From positions 2,386,394 through 2,450,393 of the forward strand of contig NC_019702.1 of NCBI RefSeq assembly GCF_000317085.1: a DNA stretch of 64,000 bases, in the 5' to 3' direction. This document shows positions 9,826-18,924 of this stretch, one piece after another. The position numbers and the translations under genes are program-made. The notes beneath the pieces are model-generated. The model saw only the letters and a list, made by a program, of their open reading frames with translations. It ran no database searches and was not told the origin of the DNA. The DNA comes from Synechococcus sp. PCC 7502 (GTDB taxonomy: Bacteria; Cyanobacteriota; Cyanobacteriia; Pseudanabaenales; Pseudanabaenaceae). Position 1 is the stretch's first letter. Each line of letters opens with the position of its first letter.

Positions 9826-10329
9826 TTATCCTAAAAGATTGTCCAGTTCTCCAAATCCCACAGCACAAAAATCTCCCGATTTACCACCCATTTTACCGAC
9901 TAATCGCACATTAGAAATTATCATAGTTTTTTCCAACGCCTTTGCCATGTCATAGAGGGTTAGTGCAGCGATCGAGCAGGCTGTTAAAGCTTCCATTTCC
10001 ACCCCAGTTTCAGCCTTGGTTTTGACCGTAGCACGAATTTGATAGCCGGGGATATTTTCATCCATAGTGATCTTTACATCCACAGCACTAATTGGAATGG
10101 GATGACAGAGAGGAATCAGGTTAGCAGTTTGCTTGGCTGCCATAATCCCTGCAAGACGTGCAGTTCCTAACACATCACCTTTAGGGACATTACCATCTTG
10201 GATTGCATCAAGGGTGCTAGTTTGCATTGAGATTTCACAGATAGCGATCGCTGTTCTAAGGGTAGGAGCTTTTTCTGATATATCCACCATTTGAGCAGCA
10301 CCAGTTTTGTCTATGTGGCTGAGAGTCAT
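9826..10329 (-). CDS. moaC: cyclic pyranopterin monophosphate synthase MoaC
   Basis: MoaC acts with MoaA to make cyclic pyranopterin monophosphate, the first step of molybdenum cofactor synthesis. The 167-aa protein has the family opening [16 protein letters not shown], the conserved [11 protein letters not shown] loop and [13 protein letters not shown] with catalytic residues. The MsrP gene at 17939 in this window encodes a molybdopterin enzyme that depends on this pathway, but the two are not adjacent. The gene stands alone, divergent from the adaptor lipoprotein gene. Confidence 0.96.
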   Translation of the reverse strand: MTLSHIDKTGAAQMVDISEKAPTLRTAIAICEISMQTSTLDAIQDGNVPKGDVLGTARLAGIMAAKQTANLIPLCHPIPISAVDVKITMDENIPGYQIRATVKTKAETGVEMEALTACSIAALTLYDMAKALEKTMIISNVRLVGKMGGKSGDFCAVGFGELDNLLG

Positions 10330-10520
10330 TATGAGTTTGGGTTACACTTTATTCTTAGTCTATGCCTAACTTGTTCAACTCCATAAGTTTTTTATCTATT
10401 GCGGTTTTCAGATAAGTACGGCACAGGTATCAACCACGAAGGGGTTCCATCTCTATCACCCCATACAATTTAGTAGTAGATTTTAAAATATATTAAAATT
10501 CACTGTAAAGTAGTCAGCGT

Positions 10521-11753
10521 ATGCAAATTTGGAAACCAATGAAAACTCAAATTCAGCAACGATACTTGATCGCATTAATTGGACTTTTTCTGGCATCTTG
10601 TTCTGCCAATCCCCCCCAAGCAGGAGTAAGAGCAGTTCCAGTTCCAATTGCTAACGTAGAATCTGGCACAATTACAGATAGTTCTGACTATGTGGCTAAC
10701 ATGGAATCCCGTCAGTCAGTTACTCTGCAACCAAGAGTTAGTGGCTATGTGCAGCAGATTTTTGTCAAAGCTGGGGATGCGGTTAAAGCTGGCAGTCCGA
10801 TTTTACTGATTGACTCTAGCCAACAACAGGCACTAGTGCAGCAAGTTAATGCCGCCGCCGCTACCACCGAGGCTGAATTGCAAAGTGCTAAAGCTACTCT
10901 AAATCAATTACTTGCCCAGCAGGAATCCATCATATCAAGTGTGGAATTTAATAAAGCTGAATTTAAGCGATATACCCAGCTAACATTGGAAGGGGCAACC
11001 TCAAAGCAAAAACTCGATGAGGTCTCTAACGAGCTTAGGGCTGCCAATTCTCAACTGGGACAAATTAAAGCTCAAATCAAATCCCAACAGGCAAATATTA
11101 ATAGTGCGGAAAAGCGCATTGATGAGGCGAAAGCAAATGTGGGTCAGCAAAGTGTACAGCTAAATTACTACACAATCGAAGCTCCATTCACAGGTACAGT
11201 TGGAGATATTCCAGTCAAAATCGGTGACTTTGTAAATAACAGCACCCCCTTAACTACCATTACCCAGAATCAAGTTTTAGAGGTGCAGGTAGCTGTCCCC
11301 GTGGAGAATGCCCCCCGCCTCAGGCAAGGGATGATCATGGAAATTCTTAATGCCCAAAATCAACCTGTAGCCAGTGGTAGAGTATTTTTTATTGCCCCCA
11401 GCATTAACCAACAAACCCAATCAGTTTTAGTGAAGGCTAATTTTAATAACGAAGGTAATAAATTACGAGCTAATCAGTTTGTGAGAGCTAGATTAATTTG
11501 GGATACCCGAACAGGTGTTTTAGTACCAACTTCAGCTATTTCCCGTCTTGGTGGACAGGATTTTATTTTTGTGGCTGAGAGTAAAGGTGAAAAAGGACAA
11601 TTGGTGGCTGTACAAAAGCCAATTAAACTAGGGAAAATTACTAGTAATAAACAAGAAGTGCTGTCAGGGCTTGAAGCAAAGGACAAAATCGTGATTTCAG
11701 GAATTTTGCAATTGCGTGATGGCGTGCCGATCGCCCCTGCTGAAACTAAGTGA
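10521..11753 (+). CDS. RND efflux periplasmic adaptor (HlyD/AcrA family) lipoprotein
   Basis: The adaptor connects an inner-membrane RND pump to an outer-membrane channel. A lipoprotein signal ends at the lipobox LASC (Cys about 27), so the protein should be membrane-anchored by lipid. Then come the biotinyl-lipoyl half-motif (QPRVSGYVQQIFVKAGDAVK), a long alpha-helical hairpin at about 95-215, the second lipoyl half (IEAPFTGTVGDIPVKIGDFV) and the beta-barrel and membrane-proximal domains. A second possible start is the ATG at 10539, which gives a more typical short lipoprotein signal. No RND gene is next to it; the compact RND at 2297 is the only one in the window. Confidence 0.9.
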   Translation: MQIWKPMKTQIQQRYLIALIGLFLASCSANPPQAGVRAVPVPIANVESGTITDSSDYVANMESRQSVTLQPRVSGYVQQIFVKAGDAVKAGSPILLIDSSQQQALVQQVNAAAATTEAELQSAKATLNQLLAQQESIISSVEFNKAEFKRYTQLTLEGATSKQKLDEVSNELRAANSQLGQIKAQIKSQQANINSAEKRIDEAKANVGQQSVQLNYYTIEAPFTGTVGDIPVKIGDFVNNSTPLTTITQNQVLEVQVAVPVENAPRLRQGMIMEILNAQNQPVASGRVFFIAPSINQQTQSVLVKANFNNEGNKLRANQFVRARLIWDTRTGVLVPTSAISRLGGQDFIFVAESKGEKGQLVAVQKPIKLGKITSNKQEVLSGLEAKDKIVISGILQLRDGVPIAPAETK

Positions 11754-11768
11754 TGAAATCAACAGATA

Positions 11769-14246
11769 ATGCTAAGTCCTGACCTGAAACGACTGCACAA
11801 ATGGCTTACACCTGGGCGATTAGTATTACTGGAAGCTTGTTTTATTGGGTTATTATCTGCACTCGCTGCTGTTGCGCTGAAAAAGTCAATAGGTGTATTT
11901 GGGGGATTGCGCGTCCAAATTTCCCACGACTTATCAGCAATTTTGGTACTGCCTCTGATTGGATTATGTGGTGGCTATTTATCGGGTTTTATAGTTGAAA
12001 AGTTTGCTCCTGAGGCTTCAGGTAGCGGCATTCCTCAAGTTAAAGCTGCTTTAGATTATGTCCCCGTAGTTCTAAACCTAAGAGTAGCAACAGTAAAATT
12101 AATTAGTACGATTTTAGCCTTGGGCTCAGGTTTAGCATTGGGAAGGGAGGGTCCATCTGTCCAAATCGGCGCATCTCTTGCCGCTCACCTCAGTCGCTGG
12201 GTACCCACTTCCCCAGATTATCGCAGACAGTTGATTGCCGCCGGAGCCGCCGCAGGTTTAGCCACAGCTTTTAATGCTCCCATTGCGGGAGTTATATTTG
12301 TGATTGAAGAGCTACTCCAAGATGTTTCCAGTCTGACTATAAGTACGGCGATTTTGGCATCATTTGTGGGTGGTGTAGTCTCTCACATTTTAGGGGGGAG
12401 CATTCTACCCGAAGGTACTTCTAAATTACAATTTTCCGCCCTTGATATTCCCTTCTTGATTCTGCTAGGAGCATTAGTTGGCTGCTTTGCCGTTCTATTT
12501 AATCGGGGAGTGATTGCTGGCATAATCTGGAATCGGCGCATATTTAAACTAGGATTACGTTGGCGGATTGCGATCGCTGGCTGCACCTGTGGTTTAATCG
12601 TAGGTTTATTACCTGAAACTTTTCGAGATTCTACAGCTTTACAAGAGTTTTTAGCCTCAGGAGGAAGCAACTGGCAGGCAACGGCAGTGGCATTTTTAGC
12701 AAGGTTTGTATTAACTTTAATTGCTTGCAGTGCCGAAACACCGGGAGGATTTTTTGCTCCAGCTTTAATTTTAGGGGCAGCCCTGGGTTCTATAGTGGGC
12801 AATTGGGAAAACGAGATCACTCATTCGGGTAGTTCTGCTATGTATGCCTTAGCTGGCATGGGGGGATTTTTTGGAGCAGTGGCAAAGGTACCAATTACCG
12901 CATTTGTGATTGTGTTTGAAATCACTATGGATTTTAATATTGTCCTACCATTGATGATTGTCACAGCAGTGGCTTATTTAGTGGCAGAAAAGTTTATAGA
13001 TGGCTCCCTCTATACTCAAATCCTCGAAATTAACGGAATTTTCTTAAATGCCCAAGCGCCTGCGGATGGACTGTGGTTAGACCTAAAAGCCGCAGATATT
13101 ATGCACCAAAAAGTAGAAACCCTAACTGTGGACATGACCCTAGATGAAGCTAAATTAATTTTCGGGCGATCGCATCATCGGGGGTTCCCAGTTTTAGAAG
13201 CAGGCAGTGTCGTGGGGATTATTACCCAAACAGATTTAGTCAAAATTAATGAGCGCAAACTCCAAGGCAATCAATCCCTGCGGGAAATTATGACCCCTAA
13301 TCCTGTCACTATTTCCCCCGAAGATAGTTTATCTCAGGTTTTATATTTACTTTCCTATTACAAACTGTCTCGTTTACCCGTCCTAGATGCCAATAGATTA
13401 GTGGGAATTATCACTCGCAGCGATATTTTACGCGTGGAAGTTGATAAGCTCAAGGGCGCAGACCATCAATATCTAGATCGTTCCTATGTGGTATATCAAA
13501 CCCGTGGTACCAGTACGGGCAGAGGTCGGCTTTTAGTTCCCCTGCAAGAGCAATGGGAGCAAAATATATATGTAATGGAGGTGGCAAAGGCGATCGCTAA
13601 ATCTTTAGATTATGAAATCGAGTGCTTAAGTACAATTACTATTTCCCCCCATTTACCTACTGCTAAAACCTCCGTTCCCATTACCAGTAGATTACATCTT
13701 TTACGCCAGGCAGTAAGCTTAGCGGAAGATAATCATATTCCGATTCATACGCAAATTCGGCTTTCCCATGATCCAATTGTCACGATTCAAGAAGTGATCG
13801 AGGAGCGATATACAGATTTACTTCTGCTTGATTGGGATCAAGGCTATATGTCGGTTCCCTGTGATTTAGTTATAGCCAGAGAAGCTCAAGAAATATTTCC
13901 TAATCTTAGCCATAGGTGGTTGATTGTAGTGGCAGATTGTAGTTCTCCTGATCGCGCCTTTAATCTACTTCCCCATTTAATTGCATCCGATGCCCAAGTA
14001 CATCTTTGTCATATTTTTCATAAACCTAATTTCGAGGAAGGTTTAATTAATCCGCAAAATTTAGCACGCAAACTGAAAAATCCTATTGAATCTACTGCCG
14101 TTTGTGCCAAGTCCATTGCCGACGCTGTAGTAGATATAGCTAAACAGGAAAACAGTGACGTGATTGTCCTAATTACTAAGCCCCATGAGATTAAGCAAAT
14201 TGCTGATGCCGTTGACTGTAGGCTGATTTTTATCGGCTGTGGTTAG
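11769..14246 (+). CDS. ClC-family chloride channel/antiporter with CBS pair and Usp domain
   Basis: Residues 1-425 form a ClC membrane domain with all three anion-path motifs: GSGIPQVK, GREGPSVQ with the gating Glu, and GGFFAPALILG. The proton-path Glu of exchangers is present in FVIEELL, so H+/Cl- exchange is more likely than simple channel activity. A CBS pair follows at about 437-560 (starting at the DIMHQKVETL strand), a typical adenosine-nucleotide sensor. From about 584 to the end there is a universal-stress-protein-like domain (RGRLLVPLQEQWEQN onward). The gene starts 15 bases after the adaptor gene and may be co-transcribed with it. Confidence 0.93.
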   Translation: MLSPDLKRLHKWLTPGRLVLLEACFIGLLSALAAVALKKSIGVFGGLRVQISHDLSAILVLPLIGLCGGYLSGFIVEKFAPEASGSGIPQVKAALDYVPVVLNLRVATVKLISTILALGSGLALGREGPSVQIGASLAAHLSRWVPTSPDYRRQLIAAGAAAGLATAFNAPIAGVIFVIEELLQDVSSLTISTAILASFVGGVVSHILGGSILPEGTSKLQFSALDIPFLILLGALVGCFAVLFNRGVIAGIIWNRRIFKLGLRWRIAIAGCTCGLIVGLLPETFRDSTALQEFLASGGSNWQATAVAFLARFVLTLIACSAETPGGFFAPALILGAALGSIVGNWENEITHSGSSAMYALAGMGGFFGAVAKVPITAFVIVFEITMDFNIVLPLMIVTAVAYLVAEKFIDGSLYTQILEINGIFLNAQAPADGLWLDLKAADIMHQKVETLTVDMTLDEAKLIFGRSHHRGFPVLEAGSVVGIITQTDLVKINERKLQGNQSLREIMTPNPVTISPEDSLSQVLYLLSYYKLSRLPVLDANRLVGIITRSDILRVEVDKLKGADHQYLDRSYVVYQTRGTSTGRGRLLVPLQEQWEQNIYVMEVAKAIAKSLDYEIECLSTITISPHLPTAKTSVPITSRLHLLRQAVSLAEDNHIPIHTQIRLSHDPIVTIQEVIEERYTDLLLLDWDQGYMSVPCDLVIAREAQEIFPNLSHRWLIVVADCSSPDRAFNLLPHLIASDAQVHLCHIFHKPNFEEGLINPQNLARKLKNPIESTAVCAKSIADAVVDIAKQENSDVIVLITKPHEIKQIADAVDCRLIFIGCG

Positions 14247-14285
14247 GTTGTTATAATTTTTATATACACCATTTATTTGAAACTG

Positions 14286-14903
14286 ATGAAATTAACCCCT
14301 TACCTATTTCTAACGATCACGGTTACAGCAATCATCGGTACTAGCGTATGGCAGTCCTCAGCCCAAATGAATAAAATGATGAATCATAATATGGATGAGA
14401 TGTCCATGGAATTGGGGGCGGCTGATGCTAACCTTGATTTGCGGTTTATTGATGCCATGATTCCCCACCACCAAGGTGCAGTCCAAATGGCAAAGGAAGC
14501 TTTAAAGAAATCTAAACGTCCAGAAATTCAGAAACTAGCGACAGCAATTATTAAGGCTCAACAGGAAGAAATAGCGCAACTACAAAAATGGCGGAAGCTC
14601 TGGTATCCCAACATGAGTAGTACACCAATGGCATGGCATGGCGAAATGGGACATATGATGACCATGTCTGCATCTCAACAAAAAGCAATGATGATGAGTA
14701 TGGACTTAGGTGCAGGTGATGCTAAGTTTGATTTGCGGTTTATTGATGCCATGATTCCCCACCACGAGGGTGCTCTGACTATGGCACAGGAAGCTCTAAG
14801 TAAATCTAAGCGTCCAGAAATTCAAAAACTAGCAAAAGCAATTATCACTTCCCAAAAAGCGGAAATTATAGAAATGCAGAAGTGGCGAAAAGCTTGGTAT
14901 TAA
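14286..14903 (+). CDS. DUF305 protein with two tandem domains
   Basis: A signal peptide (about residues 1-25) is followed by two copies of the ferritin-like DUF305 domain, each about 65 residues. Both contain DLRFIDAMIPHH, a Lys-Arg-Pro-rich helix (KRPEIQKLA) and the ending MQKWRK/LQKWRK. Family members are exported, His/Met-rich proteins often associated with copper. The Met-rich linker (HMMTMSASQQKAMMMSM) fits metal handling, which is inference. A 38-bp perfect DNA repeat within the copies shows the duplication is fairly recent. The frame opens at a TTG at 14277, but the ATG at 14286 gives the cleaner signal peptide. Confidence 0.9.
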   Translation: MKLTPYLFLTITVTAIIGTSVWQSSAQMNKMMNHNMDEMSMELGAADANLDLRFIDAMIPHHQGAVQMAKEALKKSKRPEIQKLATAIIKAQQEEIAQLQKWRKLWYPNMSSTPMAWHGEMGHMMTMSASQQKAMMMSMDLGAGDAKFDLRFIDAMIPHHEGALTMAQEALSKSKRPEIQKLAKAIITSQKAEIIEMQKWRKAWY

Positions 14904-14927
14904 TATAATTTGGTAGTTATAGTATTC

Positions 14928-15851
14928 CTAATTCCAGTCTTGAATGCCGTTGATGGCACTGCTTGTTACCCATACATCTATTTGATCGGGTTTATCTTGC
15001 TGATCTTGATTAATACTATCGGCAATGCGCTGGGCTGATTCTAAGTTGCGGGCGATCGCAAATACCGTTGATCCCGAACCAGACATTAAAACCCCCAGAG
15101 ATTCTTGGGCTTGAAGTTGTTTTTTAAGTTCAGCAATTTGGGGATAGGTAGGTAAAACTACCCGTTCTAAATCGTTATACAAAAGTCGGGCAATTTGATG
15201 GTGACTAGATTCATCCCTAGAGGCTATAGCTGCTAATATCTGGCTAGAATGGCTATGAGGAGTTTTTGTGGCTAAAAGTCCCTGGGCTCTAAAGGTGTTG
15301 TATGCCCATGCCGTAGAGATTCCTAAATTTCGGGGTTTACAAATTACTAAAGCCAAATTTTCCAATGGCGGTAATGGTGATAATACCTCACCTCTACCCA
15401 CAGCTAAAACCGTACCACCTCCAATGCAAAAAGGCACATCTGAACCTAATTGAGCCGCTAGTTCTTGCAATTCACCTTGAGTTAACCCCAAATTCCACAG
15501 TCGATCTATACCTACTAGTACCGCCGCCGCATCACTAGACCCCCCTGCTAACCCAGCACCTACGGGAATATTTTTAGTAATAAAGATTTCGACACCACCA
15601 AAGTCGGGATAGAGATTTTGCAGTAATTTTGCCGCTTTATGAACCAGATTTGTATGATCCGTGGGTACTTCAGGGTGATCACAGTGAACATGGATCTGAT
15701 CGGTGCCAGTGATCCGAATATCAATGCGATCGCTCAGGTTAATACTTTGCAGCACCATGACTAGATCATGATAACCATCGGGACGATTACCTGTAATCTC
15801 TAAATATAAATTGACTTTGGCAGGAGCCTTGAGCGAAAGACTAGACAACAT
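14928..15851 (-). CDS. ispE: 4-diphosphocytidyl-2-C-methyl-D-erythritol kinase
   Basis: IspE phosphorylates CDP-methylerythritol in the MEP pathway of isoprenoid synthesis, which feeds carotenoids, phytol and tocopherol. The 307-aa GHMP kinase opens with SLKAPAKVNLYLEITGNRPDGYH, has the ATP-binding PVGAGLAGGSSDAAAVL and ends with the conserved GVLMSGSGSTVFAI. Length and motifs are normal. It is convergent with the DUF305 gene. Confidence 0.96.
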   Translation of the reverse strand: MLSSLSLKAPAKVNLYLEITGNRPDGYHDLVMVLQSINLSDRIDIRITGTDQIHVHCDHPEVPTDHTNLVHKAAKLLQNLYPDFGGVEIFITKNIPVGAGLAGGSSDAAAVLVGIDRLWNLGLTQGELQELAAQLGSDVPFCIGGGTVLAVGRGEVLSPLPPLENLALVICKPRNLGISTAWAYNTFRAQGLLATKTPHSHSSQILAAIASRDESSHHQIARLLYNDLERVVLPTYPQIAELKKQLQAQESLGVLMSGSGSTVFAIARNLESAQRIADSINQDQQDKPDQIDVWVTSSAINGIQDWN

Positions 15852-15900
15852 GAATTATAGGTAGTGTTAATTGATCGTACTTTTTGTGGATATGTGATAA

Positions 15901-16245
15901 TTAGGAAATAGCCCCTAGTAGAAGCAGTCCAGCTATGAAAAACGCTAAAGATATGGATAGTTGAATTATGGAATAAATAGTGCGCTTTTGCCAAAGTCCT
16001 AGGGAAAAGAAAATAACTAAAACTAGACTAATTCCCAGTGCCAGATAGTAACTCAGAAATAATCTATTCAGATCGCTACTATCCATACTAAAGGCAATAG
16101 AGAGCAAGGCTAAGCCCGCTACGACTTCAAAGACTAATGATCCAACATCCTTACTAGCTTTAGTTGATGTATAAGATGCTTGATATTTCCAGATGCTATT
16201 GCCAATGAGTGCTAGGGCATAGATGATAGTGATAAGTTTAGGCAT
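15901..16245 (-). CDS. hypothetical membrane protein
   Basis: The 114-aa product has about four hydrophobic segments and no family I recognise. It sits one base from the end of the amidohydrolase gene on the same strand, so the two are likely co-transcribed, but nothing in the sequence indicates a function. An integral inner-membrane location is expected. Confidence 0.55.
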   Translation of the reverse strand: MPKLITIIYALALIGNSIWKYQASYTSTKASKDVGSLVFEVVAGLALLSIAFSMDSSDLNRLFLSYYLALGISLVLVIFFSLGLWQKRTIYSIIQLSISLAFFIAGLLLLGAIS

Positions 16246-16246
16246 A

Positions 16247-17533
16247 TTAATCTAGGTCTGCATAGTCGGGCAAAGCTGTATCAATGGCAATTCCCTTTCT
16301 CAGAACATGGCGATCACTTTGAGGTCGAGATAGTAATTCACTAAAGTAGCGGGCTTTAAAGATAACTAAATCCGCTGATGCCCCTACGGAAATATAGTTA
16401 GATTCTAAACCCATTAGTGCCGCAGGGGTGGTTGTAATTGCCTTAATCCAATCACCGTAGGGAGTATCTAGGTGGGCAATCTTCACTGCCATAGAAAATA
16501 CTTCTAAGCCGTCATGATTACCAAACCCAAAGAAAGGATCACGCACATTATCAGAAGCGATCGCAATGGGAATTTCAGCTTGTTTTAATTCATGGATTAA
16601 GGTTATCCCCCGCCACCGTGGAGTTTTTAGGGCATGACGATCTTGCAAATAGAGATTACACATAGGCAGAGACACAATGCCGATTTTTGCTGCCTTAAGC
16701 AGTTCCAGAGTTATGTTGACATCTTCATCCCTTTGTACCGCTAAACTACAACAGTGATCGCAAACTATACTGCCCTTAAATTGATGGCGTAATGCTGCTT
16801 CTGCTGTAGCTTTTAGGGTTTGGGAAGTTGGATCATCATTTTCATCGGTATGTAAATCTAAATCTAGGTTTCTGTCCTTTGCTAAGCTAAATAATCGATC
16901 TAACTGATGCTCTAAATTCGGATCAGTAAATGGTACTCCACCTACGACTCCTCCCAGTTCAGCAATCCGATCAGCAATCACCTCTCCTCGTTTGCCTGCA
17001 TATTCACCTAAAGTAATTAAAGAGACGGGCTGTAGAATTAGGCGATCGCTCCACTTAGTTTGCAGGTCTTTAAATACTTGCAAGGTTAAGTCAAAGTAAT
17101 CCCACGGGCAGTCCAGATGGGTGCGAATTGCCTTTGTGCCTTGGGCATAGCTAGACTTTAAGCCAAACTCCATGCGCCGATAGAGATCATCATAACTATT
17201 CGAGCGATCGCCTGCCACTGCCCTTAAAGCACTCTCAAAAGTTCCATCAGGATTAGGAGTTCTCTCCCAAATATGTCCTTTATCCAAATGGGTGTGCATA
17301 TCCACAAAGCAGGGTAAAACTATCCCTTTTTTTAAATCCCAACTCAAAACTGAATTATCGATAACGGGAGTAAGTTCCGATGGATAAATGGCGATAATCT
17401 TACCCGCCCTAATTTCTAGATCACAACAGACTAGACCTTCTTTAGTAATATGTTGTTGTGTGGATGGAATAGGACGGAGAAGACATTGGGGAATATGGGC
17501 ATTAATCAGCCAGTAATGTGAACTTATAACCAT
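16247..17533 (-). CDS. cytosine-deaminase-like amidohydrolase
   Basis: This 428-aa TIM-barrel metal-dependent hydrolase resembles CodA, which deaminates cytosine and related rings. The metal-binding HTHLDKG motif follows the N-terminal beta sandwich. FDLDLHTDEND supplies the further His and Glu positions, GSIVCDHCCSLA the next His, and IAIASDNVRDPF the catalytic Asp. The substrate could be a pterin or triazine relative instead of cytosine. Its start overlaps the end of the ycf35 gene by 10 bases, so the two are translationally linked. Confidence 0.82.
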   Translation of the reverse strand: MVISSHYWLINAHIPQCLLRPIPSTQQHITKEGLVCCDLEIRAGKIIAIYPSELTPVIDNSVLSWDLKKGIVLPCFVDMHTHLDKGHIWERTPNPDGTFESALRAVAGDRSNSYDDLYRRMEFGLKSSYAQGTKAIRTHLDCPWDYFDLTLQVFKDLQTKWSDRLILQPVSLITLGEYAGKRGEVIADRIAELGGVVGGVPFTDPNLEHQLDRLFSLAKDRNLDLDLHTDENDDPTSQTLKATAEAALRHQFKGSIVCDHCCSLAVQRDEDVNITLELLKAAKIGIVSLPMCNLYLQDRHALKTPRWRGITLIHELKQAEIPIAIASDNVRDPFFGFGNHDGLEVFSMAVKIAHLDTPYGDWIKAITTTPAALMGLESNYISVGASADLVIFKARYFSELLSRPQSDRHVLRKGIAIDTALPDYADLD

Positions 17534-17898
17534 CTGCCGACTACCACTCGCACTGTGCCATCTGCTAAGGTTTCTTGCTGCTCTAGGGTAAAGCCCTGAT
17601 TTTTTACCGTTGCCAATAGGGAATTATAGGCATATTTCTGAGTAACTAGCCGCACAAAATCCTGAGGATCAATCATTGCTCCCCAAAAATCAGCTATTAA
17701 CTCGTAGGTTTCTCCTTGGCGACGAAAGCCCAAGTCATAACCATGCTCCTGCTCAATCACATAGTCAGCCTCAACTTTACTGCCCATATAGCCTCGGACT
17801 GGGGCTTGGCATTTAACCTTAAAGCCCAATTCTTGCAGAGTTTTTTGCAGAATCTCACCGTTTTTAATTTCAACTTTAATGGTTGTAAAGTGGGACAT
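17524..17898 (-). CDS. ycf35: Ycf35 family (DUF1257) protein
   Basis: This 124-aa protein is a homologue of the plastid-encoded Ycf35/DUF1257 family found in cyanobacteria and algae. The N-terminus MSHFTTIKVEIKNGEILQKT and the later YELIADFWG are characteristic. Its function is unknown. It overlaps the downstream amidohydrolase gene by 10 bases. Confidence 0.85.
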   Translation of the reverse strand: MSHFTTIKVEIKNGEILQKTLQELGFKVKCQAPVRGYMGSKVEADYVIEQEHGYDLGFRRQGETYELIADFWGAMIDPQDFVRLVTQKYAYNSLLATVKNQGFTLEQQETLADGTVRVVVGRWL

Positions 17899-17938
17899 GA
17901 ATTTTTACAAGTGATTTAAGTGATTTACTAGAGATTTA

Positions 17939-18907
17939 TTAGGCTTTGTAAAGACCGCCAACGTAGTTAGCATAGCCATTGTAAATAGTAGTTTTACGTC
18001 TTTCCCCTGTACCCAACATTCTTTCCGTAGCCTGTGACCAGCGTGGATGGGGCTGATGGGGATTCACGTTTGCCTCAAAGTCATACTCATTTGCTACCAA
18101 AGTATTCCAAAAGGTGGCTGGTTGACGATCAATAAACTCAATTTTATCAATGGATTTAATACTCTTAAACCCGTACTTCCACGGCACAACTAAGCGAATC
18201 GGCGCACCATGCTGTTTTGGTAACTCATGCCCATAGATACCAACTGCTAAAAAAGCCAGATCATTCATTGCCTCTGCCATAGTTAAACCCTCCGTATAGG
18301 GATAGGGATAATTTTGCAGGTCTTGGCGACTTACTTGCTTTGGTCTAAAAAAGGTAGTAAATTTCACAAATTTGGCAGTAGATTTAGGTTCAACCCTTTG
18401 AATCAAGGACTTTAGGGAAAAGCCAACCCAAGGTACAGCCATTGCCCAAGTCTCCACACAACGATGACGATATAGGCGTTCTTCCATCGGCATTTTTGTA
18501 ATTAAGTCTTCGATCGCTAAGGTTTGGGGTTTATTGACCAAGCCGTTAATTTCCACTGTCCAAGGATGGGCTTCAAAGTTACCAACATACCGCCAGACAT
18601 CTTTACCAGAACTGAACTCATAAAAATTATTGTAGGTTGCTGCCACTGCCTCATCCGTAAGCGGGCGATCAAGAACAAAATTGGGATTTTTAGTAAAGTT
18701 CAAAGCCTGCAAATTAGCAGATTTAAGATTTTCCTTTACTGCCTCTTGATTTGTGCTGTTACAACCTAAAACTGTAGTAGATATACCTGTGCCGATTGCT
18801 CCCAAGCCCAGACCCTTTAAAAAGCGACGGCGATTGAGAAAAACTGATTCTGGTGTAGCATGATTTTCAGGCAGAAACCAATCGGGAAGTATTTTAATTA
18901 GGGTCAT
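17939..18907 (-). CDS. msrP: protein-methionine-sulfoxide reductase catalytic subunit MsrP (YedY)
   Basis: MsrP is a periplasmic molybdopterin enzyme that repairs oxidised methionines in exported proteins. A twin-arginine signal (RRRFLKGLGLGAIGTGIS) at about residues 26-43 directs folded export. The molybdenum-ligating Cys lies in YRHRCVETWAMAVPW (about residue 150). The motif KHGAPIRLVVPWKYGFKSIK follows. The membrane haem partner MsrQ is not adjacent, so another electron donor is probably used. The 322-aa length is normal. Confidence 0.95.
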   Translation of the reverse strand: MTLIKILPDWFLPENHATPESVFLNRRRFLKGLGLGAIGTGISTTVLGCNSTNQEAVKENLKSANLQALNFTKNPNFVLDRPLTDEAVAATYNNFYEFSSGKDVWRYVGNFEAHPWTVEINGLVNKPQTLAIEDLITKMPMEERLYRHRCVETWAMAVPWVGFSLKSLIQRVEPKSTAKFVKFTTFFRPKQVSRQDLQNYPYPYTEGLTMAEAMNDLAFLAVGIYGHELPKQHGAPIRLVVPWKYGFKSIKSIDKIEFIDRQPATFWNTLVANEYDFEANVNPHQPHPRWSQATERMLGTGERRKTTIYNGYANYVGGLYKA

Positions 18908-18924
18908 ATTTTAATTTTGTTTCT

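Noticed and set aside
10441-10462. GGGGT/ACCCC hairpin between moaC and the adaptor gene, considered as a molybdenum-cofactor riboswitch or CRISPR remnant
   Set aside because: Only a 5-bp stem with a 12-base loop and no conserved riboswitch core or repeat unit could be seen.
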